DNA of 64,000 nt. It comes from Pseudomonas quercus (GTDB lineage Bacteria; Pseudomonadota; Gammaproteobacteria; Pseudomonadales; Pseudomonadaceae). Location: positions 62,001 to 126,000 of the forward strand of contig NZ_JAAVJI010000002.1 of the NCBI RefSeq assembly GCF_012033695.1, read 5' to 3'. Below the pieces are notes generated by a model, which did no database searches, was not told where the DNA came from, and saw only the letters and a list, made by a program, of their open reading frames with translations. Each line of letters opens with the position of its first letter. The first letter of the stretch is position 1. Of the stretch, positions 18,864 to 27,749 are shown piece by piece. Made by a program: the position numbers and the translations under genes.

Positions 18864-20107
18864 CCCTGATACCTGTGCGCAACCTCACGGCGCAGCCGCG
18901 TGCCGTCAGCGGTCGATACACGCGGCTGCGTACAGGGCTGGGGGGCGTGCTGGTGCTCGCGTTTCTGTCGCTGCCCTGGTGGCGCTGGCAGGGCCAGCAA
19001 GCCCTGTGGCTGGACCTGCCCAACCGCCGCCTGCAGGTATTTGGCGCGGCCTTCTGGCCGGATGACCTGCACCTACTGGCCTTGGCCTTGATCGTCGCGG
19101 CGCTTGCCTTGTTCTGGGTCACCGTGCTCGCCGGGCGCGTTTGGTGCGGGTACGCGTGCCCTCACACCGTGTGGACCGCGCTGTTCCTGTGGTGCGAGCG
19201 TGTGACCCGAGGGCGGCGCCTGATCTGTCATCTGCTGTGGCTCACCCTCAGCGCACTCACTGCGCTCACACTGGTGGGCCTGTTTGTGCCCATCCAGCAG
19301 CTGTTGCCTGCCATCGCTACGGGCACCCTAGGGGCTGGCGCAGGGGCCTGCCTGGCGGCTATCACCCTACTCACCTATGTCAACGCCGGGTGGCTACGTG
19401 AACACCTGTGCGTGTACCTGTGCCCTTACGGCCGTTTCCAGGCCGTGATGTTCGATGCCCATACGCCCGTGGTCCATTATGACCAGGCACGCGACGACTG
19501 CACCCAGTGCACCCTGTGCGTGCAGGTGTGCCCTACCGGCATCGACATCCGCCAAGGCCTGCAACTGGCCTGTATTGCCTGCGGCGCCTGTGTGGACGCC
19601 TGCGATAGCGTCATGGCCAAGGTAAAACGGCCCAAGGGACTGATTGCCTACCGCAGCGAAGCCGACCAGGCGGGCCCCGCCCTGCTGAAACGGCGCCCCA
19701 GGTTGCTAGGGTACGGGGTAGTGGTGATCGCCAGCACTGCATTGCTTGCCTATGGCCTGGCCACTCGGCCACTGGAGACCCTGAGCGTGAGCAAGGACCG
19801 GCAGCTCTACCGCGACCGGGGCGACGGTTTTATTGAAAACCTGTATAGCCTCACGATCCTGAACAAGACACGTCAGCCTCGTACCTATGCCTTGAGTGCC
19901 ACCGGCCCCCAAGGCTTGGCCTGGCGGGGGGTACGCCAGGTCACGCTGGCGCCGGGTGAACGGCGAACCGAGGTGATGAGCCTGGCCCTGGCGGCTGAGC
20001 AGGCGGTCAATACCGAGGTGGTGTTTCAGGTCGCTGAACACCGTTCAACCGCTGCACAGGCTACTGCACAACAGGTCAGTAGCCGCTTCACGGGGCCATT
20101 GCCATGA
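18860..20107 (+). CDS. ccoG: cbb3 assembly ferredoxin-type protein CcoG (short form)
   Basis: A 415-aa polytopic iron-sulfur protein that acts as a cupric reductase in cbb3 copper delivery. Membrane helices with GRVWCGYACPHTVW are followed by two ferredoxin-type motifs, CTQCTLCVQVCPTG and CIACGACVDACDSVM, then an Ig-like C-terminal domain (FIENLYSLTILNKT). It is shorter than the roughly 470 residues usual for the family: the cytoplasmic stretch after WCERVTRG is nearly absent, and the frame resumes directly at the next helix. All Cys motifs are kept, so it is probably functional. Confidence 0.93.
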   Translation: MTLIPVRNLTAQPRAVSGRYTRLRTGLGGVLVLAFLSLPWWRWQGQQALWLDLPNRRLQVFGAAFWPDDLHLLALALIVAALALFWVTVLAGRVWCGYACPHTVWTALFLWCERVTRGRRLICHLLWLTLSALTALTLVGLFVPIQQLLPAIATGTLGAGAGACLAAITLLTYVNAGWLREHLCVYLCPYGRFQAVMFDAHTPVVHYDQARDDCTQCTLCVQVCPTGIDIRQGLQLACIACGACVDACDSVMAKVKRPKGLIAYRSEADQAGPALLKRRPRLLGYGVVVIASTALLAYGLATRPLETLSVSKDRQLYRDRGDGFIENLYSLTILNKTRQPRTYALSATGPQGLAWRGVRQVTLAPGERRTEVMSLALAAEQAVNTEVVFQVAEHRSTAAQATAQQVSSRFTGPLP

Positions 20108-20631
20108 ACAGCCCTTGGTATAAACACCGCTGGGCGTGGTTCATCGTGCTGCTGCTGGCCGGATCGATGCTGCTGAGCAGCGTGATGCTGCTGCTGGCCA
20201 TACGGGGCCAGGACGGCCTGGTCAACGATCGTTACTACGACGCGGGCAAAGGCATCAACCGGGCCTTGGGTGAAGACCTGCGCGCCCGTCAGTTGGGGCA
20301 GCAGGCTGAACTGGTGTTCGACAGCCTCACCGGGGAAGTGCGCCTGCGCCTGCGCGGCCGTAGCAAGCCCGCACACCTGCAGCTCAACGTCATCACCCCT
20401 ACCCAGCCCGACAGGGACCGCACCGTGCGCCTGGTGCGCAGCGGAGTGGCCACACGGGGCATTACCGAATACCGAGGCCAGTTGACCGAGGCGGTCGAGG
20501 GCCGGCGCAGCCTGGAGCTGCTAGGCACAAGCCCTGAGGGCACCTGGCGGATTTACGAACAGGAATGGGTAGTTCCGGACCACGGCGTTACCCTAGGTGA
20601 TGAGGCCCCTGCAGCGGTGCTGAAGCCATGA
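20104..20631 (+). CDS. ccoH: cbb3 assembly protein CcoH/FixH
   Basis: A 175-aa FixH-family protein with one N-terminal membrane helix (WFIVLLLAGSMLLSSVMLL), the family signature LVNDRYYDAGKGINR near residue 45 and a periplasmic beta-sandwich domain. CcoH contacts assembling cbb3 subunits. It overlaps ccoG and ccoI by four bases each, which points to stoichiometric translation with them. Confidence 0.93.
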   Translation: MNSPWYKHRWAWFIVLLLAGSMLLSSVMLLLAIRGQDGLVNDRYYDAGKGINRALGEDLRARQLGQQAELVFDSLTGEVRLRLRGRSKPAHLQLNVITPTQPDRDRTVRLVRSGVATRGITEYRGQLTEAVEGRRSLELLGTSPEGTWRIYEQEWVVPDHGVTLGDEAPAAVLKP

Positions 20632-23021
20632 CGGCCGACACCCAGCGTTGTTTCCATTGTGATGAAGCCGTGCCCAAGGCCTTGCAGGGCCGCTATGCCC
20701 GTGAGCTGCTACAGGCGCGTCGTACGTTCTGCTGCCTAGCGTGCCGGTCCGTGGCCGAAAGTATCGTTGAGGCGGGCTTGGAACGTTTCTACCATCACCG
20801 TGAAGCGCCAGGGCCCCTGCCAGTGCGCCCTGCCGGCCTTCTCCCTTTCGAGCCTGAAGACAGCTGGGCGGGTTTTATTCGCGAGGCCAATGGGGTGGCA
20901 CACCTTTCATTGGCCATAGAAGGCCTGCACTGTGCCGCCTGTACCTGGCTCATCGAGCACCGCCTCAAGGCGGTACCGGGTGTGGAAGCCGCCGACGTGC
21001 AACTGGCTACTCACCGGCTGCGCCTGGCCTGGCAACCCACCGTTGTAGCCTTGGGAACCGTGCTGGCCGAGCTGGGGCATATCGGGTATGCCGCCCGCCC
21101 CTGGCGTGCCGATGAAGCAGCCGAGGCCCAGGTACGGCACACCCGTGCGGCGCTCAGGCGCCTGGGCGTGGCCGGGATATTATGGTTTCAGGTGATGATG
21201 GCCACCATGGCAACCTGGCCGGAGTTCAACCTGGACCTTAGCCCCGCCCTGCACACAGTGCTGCGTTGGGTAGGGTTTTTCCTGGCCACCCCTATTGTGT
21301 TCTACAGTTGCGCGCCCTTTTTCAAGGGTGCGGCCCGTGCGCTAAGGGCCAGGCAGGCCAGCATGGACCTGACCGTGGCCCTGGCCATTGGCGGCGCCTA
21401 TGGGGCTGGGGTCTACACCACGGTCACCGGCCAGGGCGAGCTGTATTTCGATGCGGTAGGCATGTTCGCGTTCTTCCTGCTGGCCGGCCGCTACCTAGAG
21501 GCCCGGGTGCGCCAGCGTGCCGCCCAAGGCAGTGCCCAATGGGCCGCACAATTGCCTGCCAGTTGCCTGCGGGTACAGCCCTCAGGCCAGGCCGAACACG
21601 TGTTGCTCAGCACACTGGCGGTGGGCGACCACGTCCGTATTCCGCCCGGTAGCATGGTGCCGGCCGACGGCGTGGTGGCTCATGGCCAGTCCCGGTTGGA
21701 TGAATCCTTGCTGACGGGGGAATTCATGCCGTGCCCGCGTGGGCCAGGTGAGCGGGTCAGTGCCGGCACGCTCAACCTCGATCAATGCCTTGACGTGTGT
21801 GTGCAAGCGGTGGGCGAACACAGTCAATTATCAGCCATCAGCCGCTTGCTAGAACAGGCGCAGGCCAACAAACCTGCTTTGGCCCGGCTGGCCGACCGGG
21901 CCGCGCGGGTGTTGCTGTGGGTGTCCCTAGGGGCTGCCCTGGTGTTCGGCGCCGTCTGGTGGTGGCTGGACAAGGCGCAGGCGCCGTGGGTGGTGCTGGC
22001 CCTGCTGGTTGCCACCTGCCCGTGCGCCTTGTCCCTGGCGACCCCTACGGCCCTGACGGCGGCTCTGTCGACACTGCAGCGGCGCGGCCTGCTGATTACC
22101 CGTGGGGCTGTGCTGGAAACCCTCACCCACGTGGACACCCTGCTGCTGGACAAAACGGGCACACTCACTGAAGGGCGCCCTTGCATCGCTCAGGTTGTAC
22201 CGCTCGGGTCGCTGTCGGCGGCGGACTGCAGCGTACTGGCCAGTGCGTTGCAACAGGATTCCGGCCATACCCTGAGCCATGCCTTTGCACCCGTCAGCCT
22301 CCTCGCCCAAGGCGTGCAGGCCTACCCTGGGCAAGGGCTGGAAGGCACGGTGCAAGGTCGCCTGCTGCGGCTAGGTGCTGCTGCCTGGGCGTGCCAGCAG
22401 GCGCTGGCAGCACCCGACGATAAACACCAGTGGCTGCTACTGGCCGACCACACCGGCCCCCTGGCATGGTTCGGCCTGGACGACCGTGTGCGAGAAGACG
22501 CACCGGGGTTGATTGCCTACGCTTGCCAGCGTGGCTGGCGCACTGTGATAGCCTCCGGCGACCGTTCCCCTGCCGTGAAGGGCCTGGCCCATACCCTGGG
22601 TATCGAGGCCTTCAGTGGGCTGCTGCCTGCGGACAAACTCAGCCTGCTGGCGCGCCTTCAGGCTGAGGGCCGAACCGTGCTGGTAGTGGGTGACGGCAGC
22701 AACGATGCCCCAATGCTGGCCCAGGCCGATGTTGGCATCGCCATGGGCCAAGGCACGGACCTGGCCCATACCCAAGCCGATGCCGTGGTGCTCTCCAATC
22801 GGCTAGGTGCCGTGATCGAGGCTGTTGACATGGCGACCCGGTGCCGCCGGGTGATCCTGCAAAACCTGGCGTGGGCTGCGCTGTACAATGGCCTGATGCT
22901 GCCGTTTGCTGCCATGGCGCTGGTCACACCGGCCTGGGCGGCCATTGGCATGTCCGCCAGCTCGCTGCTGGTGGCGCTCAACGCCTTGCGCCTGAACCGC
23001 TCGCCAGAGGCCCAGCCATGA
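20628..23021 (+). CDS. ccoI: Copper-exporting P1B-type ATPase CcoI/FixI
   Basis: A 797-aa P1B ATPase that supplies copper for the cbb3 CuB site. Order of features: an N-terminal Cys-rich segment (CFHCDEAVP, CCLACRSV), an HMA metal-binding motif GLHCAACTWLIE near residue 100, the TGE actuator loop (LTGEFMPC), the channel motif CPCALSLATP, the phosphorylation site DKTGTLTEG near 507 and the hinge GDGSNDAPML near 688. All catalytic residues are present. It is embedded in the cco assembly operon. Confidence 0.96.
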   Translation: MTADTQRCFHCDEAVPKALQGRYARELLQARRTFCCLACRSVAESIVEAGLERFYHHREAPGPLPVRPAGLLPFEPEDSWAGFIREANGVAHLSLAIEGLHCAACTWLIEHRLKAVPGVEAADVQLATHRLRLAWQPTVVALGTVLAELGHIGYAARPWRADEAAEAQVRHTRAALRRLGVAGILWFQVMMATMATWPEFNLDLSPALHTVLRWVGFFLATPIVFYSCAPFFKGAARALRARQASMDLTVALAIGGAYGAGVYTTVTGQGELYFDAVGMFAFFLLAGRYLEARVRQRAAQGSAQWAAQLPASCLRVQPSGQAEHVLLSTLAVGDHVRIPPGSMVPADGVVAHGQSRLDESLLTGEFMPCPRGPGERVSAGTLNLDQCLDVCVQAVGEHSQLSAISRLLEQAQANKPALARLADRAARVLLWVSLGAALVFGAVWWWLDKAQAPWVVLALLVATCPCALSLATPTALTAALSTLQRRGLLITRGAVLETLTHVDTLLLDKTGTLTEGRPCIAQVVPLGSLSAADCSVLASALQQDSGHTLSHAFAPVSLLAQGVQAYPGQGLEGTVQGRLLRLGAAAWACQQALAAPDDKHQWLLLADHTGPLAWFGLDDRVREDAPGLIAYACQRGWRTVIASGDRSPAVKGLAHTLGIEAFSGLLPADKLSLLARLQAEGRTVLVVGDGSNDAPMLAQADVGIAMGQGTDLAHTQADAVVLSNRLGAVIEAVDMATRCRRVILQNLAWAALYNGLMLPFAAMALVTPAWAAIGMSASSLLVALNALRLNRSPEAQP

Positions 23022-23194
23022 GTGCCCTGTATTTTCTGATACCCGCTGCGCTGCTGATCGTCAGCGCCGTGGTATGGCTGTTCTGTTGGGCTGTCAGCAG
23101 TGGGCAATACGACGACCTTGATACCCCGGCACGGCGCCTGCTGATGGATGAAGACCTGCCGCCCCCACCTGAGCCGCCTTCCCATGACCGCTGA
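23018..23194 (+). CDS. ccoS: cbb3 assembly protein CcoS
   Basis: A 58-aa single-span protein: MSALYFLIPAALLIVSAVVW is the membrane helix, then FCWAVSSGQYDDLDTPARR and an acidic Pro-rich tail. The GQYDDLDTPA motif is diagnostic of CcoS, which is needed for heme/copper insertion into cbb3. The start overlaps the ccoI stop (ATGA) and the end overlaps the next gene by 11 bases. Confidence 0.93.
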   Translation: MSALYFLIPAALLIVSAVVWLFCWAVSSGQYDDLDTPARRLLMDEDLPPPPEPPSHDR

Positions 23195-23912
23195 AGTACT
23201 GTCCAGCCTGGCCAGTGCTTTTATCTTCGGGCTGCTGGGCAGTGGCCATTGCGTAGGCATGTGCGGGGGGCTGATGGGCGCCTTTGCCCTGGGCGCTGCG
23301 CCGGGCCGCCGGTCCCCCTCGGCGCTTCTGCTGGGATACAACGTGGGCCGGGTAGTGAGTTATGGGGTCGCTGGTACGCTGCTGGGGGGTGTGGGCTGGG
23401 CGCTCACCCAAGCGCTAGGCCAGTGGCCGTTACGGCTGTTGGCCGGTGGCTTGTTGGTGGTGATGGGCTTGTACCTGGCGGGATGGTGGCAGGGGTTGCT
23501 GACGCTGGAACGGCTAGGCCAAGGGCTGTGGGTGCGTATCCGGCCCCTGGCCGGCACTTTGCTGCCAGTGGCCTCACTGAGGGCGGCGGTGATGCTGGGC
23601 ATGCTGTGGGGCTGGCTGCCCTGCGGCCTGGTCTACAGCACGCTGTTGTGGGCAGCCAGCCAAGGCCAGGCGGGGCATGCCGGCGTGCTGATGCTGGCTT
23701 TCGGGCTAGGCACCTGCCCCCTGTTGCTGTTGACCGGCCTGGCCGGTGCCCGTGGGCAGCGCTGGCTCAGACGCCGCGGTATTCGCCAGGCGGCGGGCAG
23801 CCTGCTGATTGCTTTCGGCCTGTGGACGTGCATTGCTGTTGTCTACCATAAGGCTTTGGGCCCTCACCATGGGCACATGGCTACACACCACGCCATTAAT
23901 GGATCCAGCTGA
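23184..23912 (+). CDS. TauE/SafE (UreH-like) family membrane protein
   Basis: A 242-aa inner-membrane protein with about six hydrophobic segments. GLLGSGHCVGMCGGLMGAFA near residue 18 is the conserved Cys-containing signature of the DsbD/SafE-like proteins regularly coded after ccoS; a second GWLPCGLVYS motif lies in the C-terminal half. Co-location with ccoGHIS suggests a part in copper or redox supply for cbb3, but this is inference. ATG 23184 overlaps ccoS and fits the family N-terminus; 23148 is the upstream limit of the frame. Confidence 0.85.
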   Translation: MTAEVLSSLASAFIFGLLGSGHCVGMCGGLMGAFALGAAPGRRSPSALLLGYNVGRVVSYGVAGTLLGGVGWALTQALGQWPLRLLAGGLLVVMGLYLAGWWQGLLTLERLGQGLWVRIRPLAGTLLPVASLRAAVMLGMLWGWLPCGLVYSTLLWAASQGQAGHAGVLMLAFGLGTCPLLLLTGLAGARGQRWLRRRGIRQAAGSLLIAFGLWTCIAVVYHKALGPHHGHMATHHAINGSS

Positions 23913-23977
23913 AGTTGGCCCGTTGTGTTTCAATCGGTTACCCTTGCGCTTCATACGTGCTTCAAGGAGTTTGATAG

Positions 23978-24712
23978 ATGTCCGAGCCACTTAAACAAGG
24001 GGCAGGCCATCAGGCACATTGCAAGGACTGCAGCCTGGCCCCGCTTTGCCTCCCCCTTTCCTTGGACCTGCAAGACATGGACGCGCTGGACGCCATTGTG
24101 AAACGTGGCAGGCCCCTGAAAAAAGGTGACGTCCTGTTCCGCCAGGGCGACCCTTTCAGCGCGTTGTACGCGGTGCGTTCCGGTACGCTTCGCACCCTCA
24201 CTTTGAGTGACAACGGTCAGGAACAGATCACCGGCTTCCATTTGCCCAGTGAACTGGTAGGGCTGTGCGCCGTAGACGCAGACCATTACCCGGTGTCTGC
24301 AGTGGCGCTGGAAACCACCACCGTGTGCGAAATCCCTTTCGAGCGCCTGGAAGACCTGGCCATGCAACTGCCTCAACTGCGGCGTCAGCTGCTGCGGCTG
24401 ATGAGCCGGGAAATCCGTGATGACCAGCAGATGATGCTGCTGCTGTCGAAAAAGAATGCCGACGAGCGTATCGCCACGTTTTTGATCAACCTGTCGGCGC
24501 GCTTCCGGGCCCGTGGCTATTCGCCCAATCAATTCCGCCTAAGCATGTCCCGCAATGACATGGGCAACTTTTTGGGCCTGGCGGTGGAGACGGTGTCACG
24601 GGTGTTCACGCGCTTCCAGCAGAACGGGTTGATCGCGGCTGAGGGCAAGGAAATCCACATTCTGCAACCGGTTGAACTCTGTGCACTGGCCGGCGGGTCG
24701 ATGCAGGGCTGA
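23978..24712 (+). CDS. anr: Oxygen-responsive regulator Anr (FNR family)
   Basis: A 244-aa CRP/FNR-type activator that senses oxygen through a [4Fe-4S] cluster and binds TTGAT-N4-ATCAA sites. Ligands Cys15, Cys18, Cys24 and Cys117 (in VCEIPFERL) are all present. A cyclic-nucleotide-fold domain is followed by the FNR-type HTH with the recognition helix [19 protein letters not shown] lies 11-16 bases before the ATG. Position beside the cbb3 assembly genes is conserved in Pseudomonas, whose microaerobic regulation Anr controls. Confidence 0.97.
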   Translation: MSEPLKQGAGHQAHCKDCSLAPLCLPLSLDLQDMDALDAIVKRGRPLKKGDVLFRQGDPFSALYAVRSGTLRTLTLSDNGQEQITGFHLPSELVGLCAVDADHYPVSAVALETTTVCEIPFERLEDLAMQLPQLRRQLLRLMSREIRDDQQMMLLLSKKNADERIATFLINLSARFRARGYSPNQFRLSMSRNDMGNFLGLAVETVSRVFTRFQQNGLIAAEGKEIHILQPVELCALAGGSMQG

Positions 24713-24731
24713 ACACCAGCGTAAGGGCAGG

Positions 24732-24737
24732 TATAAT
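24732..24737 (+). promoter_or_regulatory. -10 element for apt
   Basis: A consensus TATAAT stands 32 bases before ATG 24769. Transcription from it would begin at about 24743-24745, too close to the alternative start at 24748, so it supports 24769 as the apt start. No clear -35 was recognised. Confidence 0.5.
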
Positions 24738-24768
24738 CCACGCTTTTGTGCCCTGCCGAGACGTGTTC

Positions 24769-25317
24769 ATGCCTTTTGACGATTCCGACCTCAAGTCCCT
24801 TATCCGCCCGGTGGTGGACTTTCCCAAGCCGGGCGTGGTGTTTCGCGACATCACCCCGCTGTTCCAGTCACCCCGGGCCATGCGTACGGTGATCGACCAC
24901 TTCGTGGAGCGTTATGTGGAGCAGAACGTAACCCATATCGGCGCCATGGACGCGCGGGGTTTTCTGATCGGGGCTGTGGTGGCGCACGAGTTGAACAAGC
25001 CGCTGATCCTGTTCCGCAAGCAGGGCAAGCTGCCCGCCGATGTGATTTCCGAAGGCTACCAGACCGAATACGGCGAAGCGTTCCTGGAAGTGCACAGCGA
25101 CAGCCTGTGCGAAGGGGATTCGCTGGTGCTGTTCGATGACCTGATCGCTACTGGCGGTACGCTGCTGGCGGCCGTGAGCCTTACCCGCCGCATGGGTGCC
25201 CATGTACATGAGGCTGCGGCCATCATCGACCTGCCCGAACTGGGCGGCGGCCAACGCTTGACCGAAGCCGGCGTGCCAGTGTTCAGCCTGACTGCGTTCG
25301 CGCTGGACGAGCAGTAG
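24769..25317 (+). CDS. apt: Adenine phosphoribosyltransferase
   Basis: A 182-aa purine-salvage enzyme joining adenine and PRPP to AMP. The N-terminal [30 protein letters not shown] and the PRPP-binding [16 protein letters not shown] motif are all present. The frame opens at 24748, but [11 protein letters not shown] at 24769 aligns with the family start and lies a sensible distance from the TATAAT box. The gene stands alone between anr and the repeat array. Confidence 0.96.
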   Translation: MPFDDSDLKSLIRPVVDFPKPGVVFRDITPLFQSPRAMRTVIDHFVERYVEQNVTHIGAMDARGFLIGAVVAHELNKPLILFRKQGKLPADVISEGYQTEYGEAFLEVHSDSLCEGDSLVLFDDLIATGGTLLAAVSLTRRMGAHVHEAAAIIDLPELGGGQRLTEAGVPVFSLTAFALDEQ

Positions 25318-25625
25318 GCCCAAAGGGCCATATTCCCAGGCTTCGCCTGGTCCCACAGCGTAAACCGCATACCTAGTGGGAGCCGGCGCCAGCTGGCGAA
25401 CATACAAGCGTAAACGGCGCATACCCTGTGGGAGCTGGCGCCAGCCGGCGAACATACAAGCATAAGCGGCGCATACCCTGTGGGAGCTGGCGCCAGCCGG
25501 CGAACATACAAGCATAAGCGGCGCATACCCTGTGGGAGCCGGCGCCAGCTGGCGAACATACAAGCGTAAACGGCGCATACCCTGTGGGAGCTGGCGTTAG
25601 CCTGCGAACAGTGCCAGCGCCGTAC
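25318..25625. repeat. 52-bp tandem REP-like array between apt and recR
   Basis: Four complete 52-bp units begin at 25376, 25428, 25480 and 25532, with a partial fifth at 25584. Each starts GTGGGAGC[C/T]GGCGCCAGC, an internal palindrome, and continues with GAACATACAAGC and GGCGCATACCCT. Units 1 and 4 are identical to each other, and units 2 and 3 are identical to each other, differing from 1 and 4 at four positions. A REP-like CCAGGCTTCGCCTGGTCCCACAG precedes them. The genes on both sides converge here. Long open frames across the array are products of the repeat. Confidence 0.85.
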
Positions 25626-26228
25626 TTACAGGCTGATCGGCTTGCGCCCTGCGAAGGAGTGGGCCAGGGTGCCGCCGTCGACCATTTCCAGCTCGCCGCC
25701 CAAGGGAACACCGTGGGCGATGCGGGACACCACCAGGCCTTTTTCATTGAGTAATTGAGCGATGTAATGCGCGGTGGCCTCGCCTTCCACCGTAGGGTTG
25801 GTGGCCAGGATCACCTCGGCCAGCGTTGCCTCCTCGCCGATGCGGGCCATCAATTGAGGAATGCCAATGGCCTCCGGTCCTAGCCCATCAAGGGGTGACA
25901 GGTGGCCCTTGAGCACGAAGTAGCGGCCACGAAAACCTGTCTGCTCCACGGCATACACGTCCATGGGCCCTTCTACGACGCACAGCAACGTATCATCGCG
26001 CCGCGGGTCGGCACACTGGGGGCAGAGCGCCTCTTCGGTCAGGGTGCGGCAACGCTGGCAATGCCCTACCCCGTCCATGGCATGGGCCAGTGCCTGAGAC
26101 AGCCGAGCGCCGCCGCTGCGGTCGCGTTCCAGCAATTGCAGCGCCATGCGCTGGGCGGTTTTCTGGCCGACGCCTGGCAAGATGCGCAGGGCGTCGATCA
26201 GTTGGCGAATCAGTGGGCTGAAGCTCAT
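25626..26228 (-). CDS. recR: Recombination mediator RecR
   Basis: A 200-aa RecR that works with RecO and RecF to load RecA on SSB-coated gaps. The N-terminal helix-hairpin-helix ([16 protein letters not shown]) and zinc finger ([16 protein letters not shown]) are followed by a Toprim domain with [11 protein letters not shown]. Start 26228 ([14 protein letters not shown]) gives family length; a start six codons earlier is possible. It is the last gene of the dnaX-ybaB-oxidoreductase-recR run. Confidence 0.96.
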   Translation of the reverse strand: MSFSPLIRQLIDALRILPGVGQKTAQRMALQLLERDRSGGARLSQALAHAMDGVGHCQRCRTLTEEALCPQCADPRRDDTLLCVVEGPMDVYAVEQTGFRGRYFVLKGHLSPLDGLGPEAIGIPQLMARIGEEATLAEVILATNPTVEGEATAHYIAQLLNEKGLVVSRIAHGVPLGGELEMVDGGTLAHSFAGRKPISL

Positions 26229-26302
26229 CAAGACACAACCTGACAAAAACGGCGAAGACGCGGGTTATACCCGCGCCTGTTACAGGGGTCAACGTTGATA
26301 GG

Positions 26303-27334
26303 TCACTCGCTGACCTTCACCACCAGCTTGCCGAAGTTCTTGCCTTCCAGCAGGCCAAAGAAGGCTTCTGGCGCGTTGTCCAAGCCTTCTACCACGTGCT
26401 CGCGGAACTTGATTTTCCCGTCTCGCACCCAGGGCACCATGGCCGAGAAGAACTCAGCATGGCGGTCGCCGAAGTCGTCAAACACGATAAAGCCCTGCAT
26501 GCGCACCCGCTTGGTGAGCAACAAGCGCGGTATCAGGCTCAGGCGGTCCTTGCCCTCGGGCAGGTCCTGTTCGTTGTAATGGGCGATCAGCCCACAGACA
26601 GGGATACGTGCACGAGGGTTGAGCAGCGGAATCACCGCTTCGAACACTTCACCACCGACGTTTTCGAAATACACGTCGATGCCCTTGTCGCAGGCTGCGG
26701 CCAGGTCCTTGGCAAAGGTCTCGCTGCGGTGATCCACACAGGCGTCGAAGCCCAGTTCTTCCACCACGTATTTGCACTTCTCGGGGCCGCCTGCTACGCC
26801 AACGACCTTCAGGCCTTTGAGCTTGGCAACCTGGCCGACCACAGAGCCGACCGCGCCGGATGCCGCCGCGACTACCAAGGTTTCACCTTCCTTGGGCTGG
26901 CCGATATGGGTGAGCCCCATGAAAGCGGTCATGCCAGGCATGCCCAGCACACCTAGCGCCATGGAAGGCTGAGGGATGCCCGCTGGCAAAGGCATCAAGC
27001 CGGAGCCGTCTGAAATCGAATGGGTTTGCCAGCCGGTGGCGCCCACTACCAGGTCCCCTTCCTGGAATTTAGGGTGACGTGACTGTTCCACCCGGCTCAC
27101 GGCACCGGCGGTCATCACGTCGTTGAGTTCAACAGGTGGCGCGTAGGACGGGGCATCACTCATGCGGCCACGCATGTACGGGTCCAGGGACAGCCACAGG
27201 GTGCGCAACAGCACCTGACCCTCTTCCAGTGCAGGCAAGGTTTGGGTTTCGGTGCGGAAGTTCTCGGCCACCGGTTTGCCCTTGGGGCGGGAGGCCAGAA
27301 CGATACGGCGGTTTTGGATGGCATCAGCGGCCAT
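26303..27334 (-). CDS. NADP-dependent MDR oxidoreductase (CurA-like)
   Basis: A 343-aa zinc-independent medium-chain reductase. The Rossmann motif AAASGAVGSVVGQVAKLKG lies near residue 155, and the N-terminal NRRIVLASRPKGKP with LDPYMRGRM is typical of the CurA/leukotriene B4 12-hydroxydehydrogenase group that reduces enones. Start 27334 is preceded by GAAGGA at nine bases; the frame itself opens at 27376. It sits between ybaB and recR, genes that are usually adjacent, so it is probably an insertion into that cluster. Confidence 0.9.
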   Translation of the reverse strand: MAADAIQNRRIVLASRPKGKPVAENFRTETQTLPALEEGQVLLRTLWLSLDPYMRGRMSDAPSYAPPVELNDVMTAGAVSRVEQSRHPKFQEGDLVVGATGWQTHSISDGSGLMPLPAGIPQPSMALGVLGMPGMTAFMGLTHIGQPKEGETLVVAAASGAVGSVVGQVAKLKGLKVVGVAGGPEKCKYVVEELGFDACVDHRSETFAKDLAAACDKGIDVYFENVGGEVFEAVIPLLNPRARIPVCGLIAHYNEQDLPEGKDRLSLIPRLLLTKRVRMQGFIVFDDFGDRHAEFFSAMVPWVRDGKIKFREHVVEGLDNAPEAFFGLLEGKNFGKLVVKVSE

Positions 27335-27395
27335 GGGCGTGATTCCTTCAATCGTTGGAGACTGAACAGAGACCACGCCAGGCCCTAGGCGTTTC

Positions 27396-27722
27396 TTAAA
27401 ACGGCATCTTGAAACCAGGCGGCAACTGCATGCCGGAGGTCATACCCGACATCTTGTCCTGGCTGTTGGCTTCGATCTTGCGCACGGCGTCGTTCACGGC
27501 GGCGGCGATCAGGTCTTCGAGCACGTCCTTGTCTTCCTGCATCAGGCTGTCATCCAGGCTAATGCGTTTGACGTCATGACGGCCGGTCATTACCACGCTC
27601 ACCAGGCCTGCGCCCGATTGGCCCGTTACTTCAGCATTGGCCAGTTCTTCCTGCATCTTGGCCATTTTTTCCTGCATTTGCTGTGCCTGCTTCATCAGGC
27701 CTGCCATGCCACCTTTCATCAT
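27396..27722 (-). CDS. ybaB: YbaB/EbfC nucleoid-associated protein
   Basis: A 108-aa DNA-binding dimer. The helical N-terminus [20 protein letters not shown] is the family hallmark, followed by a small beta domain and a Met/Pro-rich tail ending PGFKMPF. It follows dnaX by 27 bases on the same strand, as in most gammaproteobacteria, and probably shares its transcript. The open frame begins five codons upstream at 27737, but the usual start is 27722. Confidence 0.95.
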   Translation of the reverse strand: MMKGGMAGLMKQAQQMQEKMAKMQEELANAEVTGQSGAGLVSVVMTGRHDVKRISLDDSLMQEDKDVLEDLIAAAVNDAVRKIEANSQDKMSGMTSGMQLPPGFKMPF

Positions 27723-27749
27723 GGGTGCAATCTCCACGTTCGTTCGGGT

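Noticed and set aside
24868..25578. 236-codon minus-strand frame with four near-identical repeats across the apt 3' end
   Set aside because: It is the translation of the 52-bp REP-like array plus antisense of apt. The 52-bp unit shifts frame each copy, so the apparent protein repeat is an artefact.
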